Part shown: positions 19,067 through 21,272 of the stretch, piece by piece | How positions within the stretch are numbered: the stretch's first letter is position 1 | Layout of the letters: every line of letters starts with the position of its first letter | Source: a virus | Strand: one strand, 5' to 3' | DNA: 21,272 bases | IMG/VR virus record: IMGVR_UViG_3300031951_001413 | Span: 1-21,272 of that record | The notes under the pieces: model-generated | Seen by the model: only the letters and a program-made list of their open reading frames with translations | Databases searched by the model: none | What the model was told of the DNA's origin: nothing | Position numbers and translations under genes: made by a program

Positions 19067-19260
19067 TATGCGTTCTCCTTAGCATATTCGTTCATTTCAT
19101 TTTCAGCATACCATACGGCATACTCATTAGCAAATCCCTGCCCTTTTTCACAATCAGCGCAGAAATCATTTATAAATCCATCGCTATCCATATCAGTAAA
19201 GATAACGCCCTCATCATAGCAAGTGTAGCAAGTTCCTATTTTATCAAATAAGTTTCCCAT
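19066..19260 (-). CDS. 64-residue zinc-ribbon protein
   Basis: MGNLFDKIGTCYTCYDEGVI... ligands C11-x2-C14 and C34-x2-C37, then an acidic helix. Strong ribosome site AAAGGAAAA. First gene of the four-gene unit, driven by a TGTCAG promoter with an upstream CRP-like site. Role unknown. Confidence 0.78.
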   Translation of the reverse strand: MGNLFDKIGTCYTCYDEGVIFTDMDSDGFINDFCADCEKGQGFANEYAVWYAENEMNEYAKENA

Positions 19261-19287
19261 TAGTTTTCCTTTCGTCTTGATAAATCA

Positions 19288-19309
19288 AGCCTATCAGACT
19301 GGACTGACA
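19288..19309 (-). promoter_or_regulatory. TGTCAG-N10-TAGGCT promoter
   Basis: TGTCAG at 19304-19309 and TAGGCT at 19288-19293 (minus). The -10 match is modest (TAnnnT only). Confidence 0.58.
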
Positions 19310-19337
19310 TTTTCCAGTTCATAAGGTCATTTCGGGG

Positions 19338-19353
19338 TGTGTTTAATATCACA
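19338..19353. promoter_or_regulatory. CRP/GlxR-like palindrome, TGTGT-N6-TCACA
   Basis: One mismatch; centre 55 bp upstream of the -10 centre at 19288-19293. A DnaA box (TGTGGATAA, 19364-19372) lies next to it. Confidence 0.52.
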
Positions 19354-19398
19354 CGTAAAGGTCTGTGGATAACCTGTGGACGACACGCCGGAAATTTT

Positions 19399-19425
19399 TG
19401 AGCAGTTTTAAATCTTGCTCAGGAT
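19399..19425 (-). terminator. 3'-end hairpin family copy 4
   Basis: 6-bp stem TGAGCA (19399-19404) / TGCTCA (19416-19421); CCTGAGCA on the transcript side; 8 bases after the stop of the 50-residue gene. On the other strand it is followed by six T, so it could work in both directions. Confidence 0.6.
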
Positions 19426-19432
19426 TTTTTAT

Positions 19433-19585
19433 TTATTTTTTTAGTCGTTCACTTCTCAACGCAATTTGCAATCTGCGAATTTCTTTTTGTTGTGCAATAT
19501 TTTGTTTCCAAAACATACCCATTACAAAAAGAGATCCAGCAAGTGCAATTGTTATTCCGATTAGTGTTCCAGTATCTAGAATCAT
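19433..19585 (-). CDS. 50-residue single-helix membrane protein
   Basis: MILDTGTLIGITIALAGSLF VMGMF then WKQNIAQQKEIRRLQIALRS. One membrane helix (about 7-25) followed by a basic, amphipathic, possibly coiled-coil tail. Overlaps the upstream gene as ATGA. Shape resembles small holin/spanin-like or membrane-anchor proteins; no family recognised. Confidence 0.72.
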   Translation of the reverse strand: MILDTGTLIGITIALAGSLFVMGMFWKQNIAQQKEIRRLQIALRSERLKK

Positions 19586-19752
19586 TTCATGCACGCCTCT
19601 CTGAATTTATCAAATTTAAAATTTGGATTATCCTCTGCAAAGAATGAAGAAAAATCTTCTACCAAATCTTCAAATAAAAATTCATCACCTATTAAATCTT
19701 TATAAGATGAAAGAATTTCTGCAACGGCTACATAGTCTTTGCGTGTCATCAT
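19582..19752 (-). CDS. hypothetical 56-residue acidic protein
   Basis: MMTRKDYVAVAEILSSYKDL... NPNFKFDKFREACMK. A MTRKDYxxxAxxL start, central acidic helix and NPxFxxxxFxxAC end is a recurrent actinophage/plasmid small-protein pattern of unknown role. Two adjacent ATGs (19752 and 19749) leave the start ambiguous by one codon. Coupled to the 50-residue gene by ATGA. Confidence 0.75.
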   Translation of the reverse strand: MMTRKDYVAVAEILSSYKDLIGDEFLFEDLVEDFSSFFAEDNPNFKFDKFREACMK

Positions 19753-19959
19753 TTATTTTGCCACCTTTAGCGTTGCATAAGAATTGCCCTCGTTGAGTTC
19801 ATCAAGTGTTGGTTGAATCATAGGTGCAAGTAATTCTTTTAGCATACCTTCAAGCATTTGCACTTGTTCAATTTCTGAAAGTGTTAGCAGGCGTTGTGCT
19901 ACTGGGTGAGTTTCGTCTAGTTCGGTGACGAATTGTAGTGAGTGATAGATTTTTTTCAT
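19753..19959 (-). CDS. hypothetical 68-residue helical protein
   Basis: MKKIYHSLQFVTELDETHPV... LTLSEIEQVQMLEGMLKELL..., mostly helical. ATG 19959 overlaps the upstream stop (TAATG); the longer reading to 20010 is rejected. No family recognised. Confidence 0.75.
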   Translation of the reverse strand: MKKIYHSLQFVTELDETHPVAQRLLTLSEIEQVQMLEGMLKELLAPMIQPTLDELNEGNSYATLKVAK

Positions 19960-20141
19960 TATAGTGTAGCCTTTCCACGAAGTGTGCCAGTAATTCCAAG
20001 AGTATCGCAAGCGATTTTTACGGATACGCCAACGGGTAATTGTGTTGGGTATGTTGATATGAATTGAGCAACCGCACCTTTTGAGGGCAGGCTGATAGTT
20101 TTTACTGAACCATTAAAGGTTTCTAGTTTTACATTATACAT
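19959..20141 (-). CDS. hypothetical 60-residue protein
   Basis: MYNVKLETFNGSVKTISLPS KGAVAQFIS... strands plus one helix, with glycine turns; no family recognised. Ribosome site AAAGGAAAA is 11 bases from the ATG. Coupled to the next gene by TAATG. Confidence 0.75.
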   Translation of the reverse strand: MYNVKLETFNGSVKTISLPSKGAVAQFISTYPTQLPVGVSVKIACDTLGITGTLRGKATL

Positions 20142-20158
20142 ATTTCAGTTTTCCTTTC

Positions 20159-20377
20159 TTAGTTATTTTCAGTTTTTACGGCTACAGTTCGGTAAGTTCT
20201 GCGACCAAAATTATTGTAGCCACTATTAGGTGCAACCTCTACAAGATAAGTTTCGCAACCTTCATACCAAATACCTTTAGGGTGAATTTCTGCAGATACG
20301 ATTTCACCTTGCAAGGTGCGTGAGTAGTAGTTTTTTCCTACAAGTAGGTTTTCTATTGAATAGACATTTGCGGACAT
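20159..20377 (-). CDS. hypothetical 72-residue protein
   Basis: MSANVYSIENLLVGKNYYSR... beta-rich; no family recognised. Strong ribosome site AAAGGAGAA. First gene of the five-gene unit (20377 to 19433) driven by tandem promoters and two CRP-like sites. Confidence 0.77.
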   Translation of the reverse strand: MSANVYSIENLLVGKNYYSRTLQGEIVSAEIHPKGIWYEGCETYLVEVAPNSGYNNFGRRTYRTVAVKTENN

Positions 20378-20418
20378 TGAGTTCTCCTTTCAAGAGACTT
20401 TCATTTTCTTACATAGTA

Positions 20419-20440
20419 AGTCTAGCAGTTTTGGCTGACA
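20419..20440 (-). promoter_or_regulatory. TGTCAG-N10-TAGACT promoter
   Basis: TGTCAG at 20435-20440 and TAGACT at 20419-20424 (minus). TTGATA lies 17 bases upstream of the -10 as a -35. Confidence 0.7.
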
Positions 20441-20478
20441 TTATCAAATTGAAAATCGGACATATCAGACAAATTGAA

Positions 20479-20494
20479 TGTGAATTACATCACA
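20479..20494. promoter_or_regulatory. perfect CRP/GlxR-like palindrome TGTGA-N6-TCACA
   Basis: TGTGAATTACATCACA; centre 65 bp upstream of the -10 centre at 20419-20424, and just downstream of the second promoter's start. Confidence 0.66.
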
Positions 20495-20527
20495 TCGTTT
20501 TTGCTATTTATTTAATTGTATAAGAGA

Positions 20528-20556
20528 ATACTACCAGATAAATCTCAAAAAGTCAA
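20528..20556 (-). promoter_or_regulatory. second promoter TTGACT-N17-TAGTAT
   Basis: -35 TTGACT (20551-20556) and -10 TAGTAT (20528-20533), 17-base spacer, tandem with the TGTCAG promoter about 110 bases closer to the genes. Confidence 0.72.
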
Positions 20557-20588
20557 GACGACACGCCGTAATTCTGGAAATTATTTTA

Positions 20589-20604
20589 TGTGATCTTAAC
20601 CACA
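20589..20604. promoter_or_regulatory. CRP/GlxR-like palindrome, TGTGA-N6-CCACA
   Basis: One mismatch; centre 66 bp upstream of the second promoter's -10 centre, repeating the 65-bp offset seen at the inner promoter. The rest of 20495-20658 holds no gene; it carries GACACGCC motifs at 20560 and 20606. Confidence 0.55.
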
Positions 20605-20658
20605 CGACACGCCCGAGTGCGCCGGGCATTTTAGTTGAAAGTTAAATTATTTTTAAGA

Positions 20659-20760
20659 TTATTCTTTTATAAATAAATAACTTCCATAAATAAAAGTAAT
20701 CATTGAAAACCAAAACAATGCATTACCACTTACAAAAAATGTTTGATAAAAGTTATTCAT
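20659..20760 (-). CDS. 33-residue membrane microprotein
   Basis: MNNFYQTFFVSGNALFWFSM ITFIYGSYLF then IKE: one long aromatic membrane helix. Starts inside the upstream stop (ATGA overlap), which supports coupled translation. Role unknown. Confidence 0.6.
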   Translation of the reverse strand: MNNFYQTFFVSGNALFWFSMITFIYGSYLFIKE

Positions 20761-20933
20761 TTATTATTTTCCATTTCTTCTAAATCTTTATTAAATAATT
20801 TTGCAATTCTAATTTGCTCTTTCTCTGGAGTGTTAGCCCAAAGATAACCAAGCAAATAGTGAGTGCCTGAATCTCTATCGTTTCCACGAATTTGACGGCA
20901 TACTTTTAGTACATCTTGAAGTTCAATACTCAT
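20757..20933 (-). CDS. hypothetical 58-residue protein
   Basis: MSIELQDVLKVCRQIRGNDR DSGTHYLLGYLW... helical, with a repeated actinophage-style IRGxDRD...HYLLGYLW pattern. Overlaps neighbours by ATGA and TAATG. Function unknown. Confidence 0.72.
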   Translation of the reverse strand: MSIELQDVLKVCRQIRGNDRDSGTHYLLGYLWANTPEKEQIRIAKLFNKDLEEMENNK

Positions 20934-21037
20934 TAGTTATAACTCCTTTTACATTCTGAACATAGGTAATTTAATTTGCAGTAGCAACCAGCATATACTG
21001 GCGCAGGGTTTTCATAGTAGTCATCATAGGAATCCAT
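20933..21037 (-). CDS. 34-residue cysteine-cluster microprotein
   Basis: MDSYDDYYENPAPVYAGCYC... with C18-x-C20 and C26-x2-C29, possible zinc ribbon. TAATG coupling to the 58-residue gene. Ribosome site weak (TATAT region), so translation is probably coupled from the upstream gene 6 bases away. Confidence 0.6.
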   Translation of the reverse strand: MDSYDDYYENPAPVYAGCYCKLNYLCSECKRSYN

Positions 21038-21043
21038 TATATA

Positions 21044-21157
21044 TTAACCCCAACATTCTGAGCAAGTAGCAGTTAGATATTTAGAATCTTCGAGAGCAAC
21101 CTCAACGGCTGGCTCCTCGCAGATTTGACATGACAAGGTTATCATTTCTTTATCCAT
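21044..21157 (-). CDS. 37-residue zinc-ribbon microprotein
   Basis: MDKEMITLSCQICEEPAVEV... ligands C10-x2-C13 and C32-x2-C35. ATG 21157 overlaps the upstream stop by 8 bases and has GGTGA six bases upstream, so longer readings are rejected. Role unknown. Confidence 0.68.
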   Translation of the reverse strand: MDKEMITLSCQICEEPAVEVALEDSKYLTATCSECWG

Positions 21158-21272
21158 TGTTTTCACCATTTTCTTTTTGAGAGTGGATAAGTTCATTTTG
21201 TTTTGCAGCATTAGCAAGAATTGCCATAGCGTCAATGCGTGAGAATACACGCTTATCATTTACGAATTTTTT
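21150..21272 (-). CDS. partial gene, C-terminal end only
   Basis: The last 40 residues, KKFVNDKRVFSRIDAMAILA... ending SQKENGENNG; the start lies beyond the window. Alpha-helical, polar; not enough to assign a family. It overlaps the following microprotein by 8 bases, so it heads the coupled run 21272 to 20659. Confidence 0.6.
   Translation of the reverse strand, partial: KKFVNDKRVFSRIDAMAILANAAKQNELIHSQKENGENNG

Overview
The window looks like part of a tailed-phage genome (or a phage-derived replicon) with fairly low GC. It is packed with short, overlapping genes, almost all on the minus strand. An actinobacterial host is suggested by several things together: a DUF932 protein, a mycobacteriophage GP88-family protein, many small proteins of actinophage type, a XapX/holin-like pair, frequent leaderless starts, and GlxR/Crp-type palindromes. 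The low GC would fit a low-GC (for example freshwater) actinobacterium. The host assignment is inference; no structural or DNA polymerase gene is in view.

Layout. (1) 1-490: two small rightward membrane-protein genes (XapX and holin-like) ending at a strong terminator. (2) 493-5602: a glycan-modification cassette with four glycosyltransferases and an FkbM methyltransferase in one tightly overlapped leftward operon, and a divergent Stealth-type transferase. (3) 5594-8932: tRNA-Arg and tRNA-Met, then small leftward genes, including zinc-binding and single-helix microproteins. Several of these have a -10 box exactly 6 nt before the start codon, so they are predicted to be leaderless. (4) 8933-9785: a gene-free region with three exact DnaA boxes, 10-bp tandem repeats, twelve exact AGGTTTG iterons and a duplicated segment, probably a replication origin. 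(5) 9786-13589: overlapping small genes, many zinc-ribbon. (6) 13590-20658: tRNA-Asp, DUF932, GP88 and many small genes in short transcription units separated by elaborate intergenic regions. (7) 20659-21272: four more small overlapping genes, the last cut by the window edge.

The most unusual feature is the shared regulatory architecture of the right half. Nine leftward promoters, and one rightward copy in the origin region, carry TGTCAG (once TGTCGG) exactly 10 nt upstream of a TAnnnT -10 box. Seven TGTGA-N6-TCACA palindromes (three perfect, four with one mismatch) are centred 55, 55, 65, 65, 66, 75 or 76 bp upstream of a -10 box, that is, in steps of one helical turn. This predicts that a CRP/GlxR-type (cAMP-responsive) host regulator activates the phage regulon, together with an unknown factor that reads TGTCAG. 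The transcription units tend to end in a recurring hairpin (CCTGAGCA...TGCTCA) with base changes that keep the pairing. One intergenic region also holds an interlocked (pseudoknot or switch) RNA fold.
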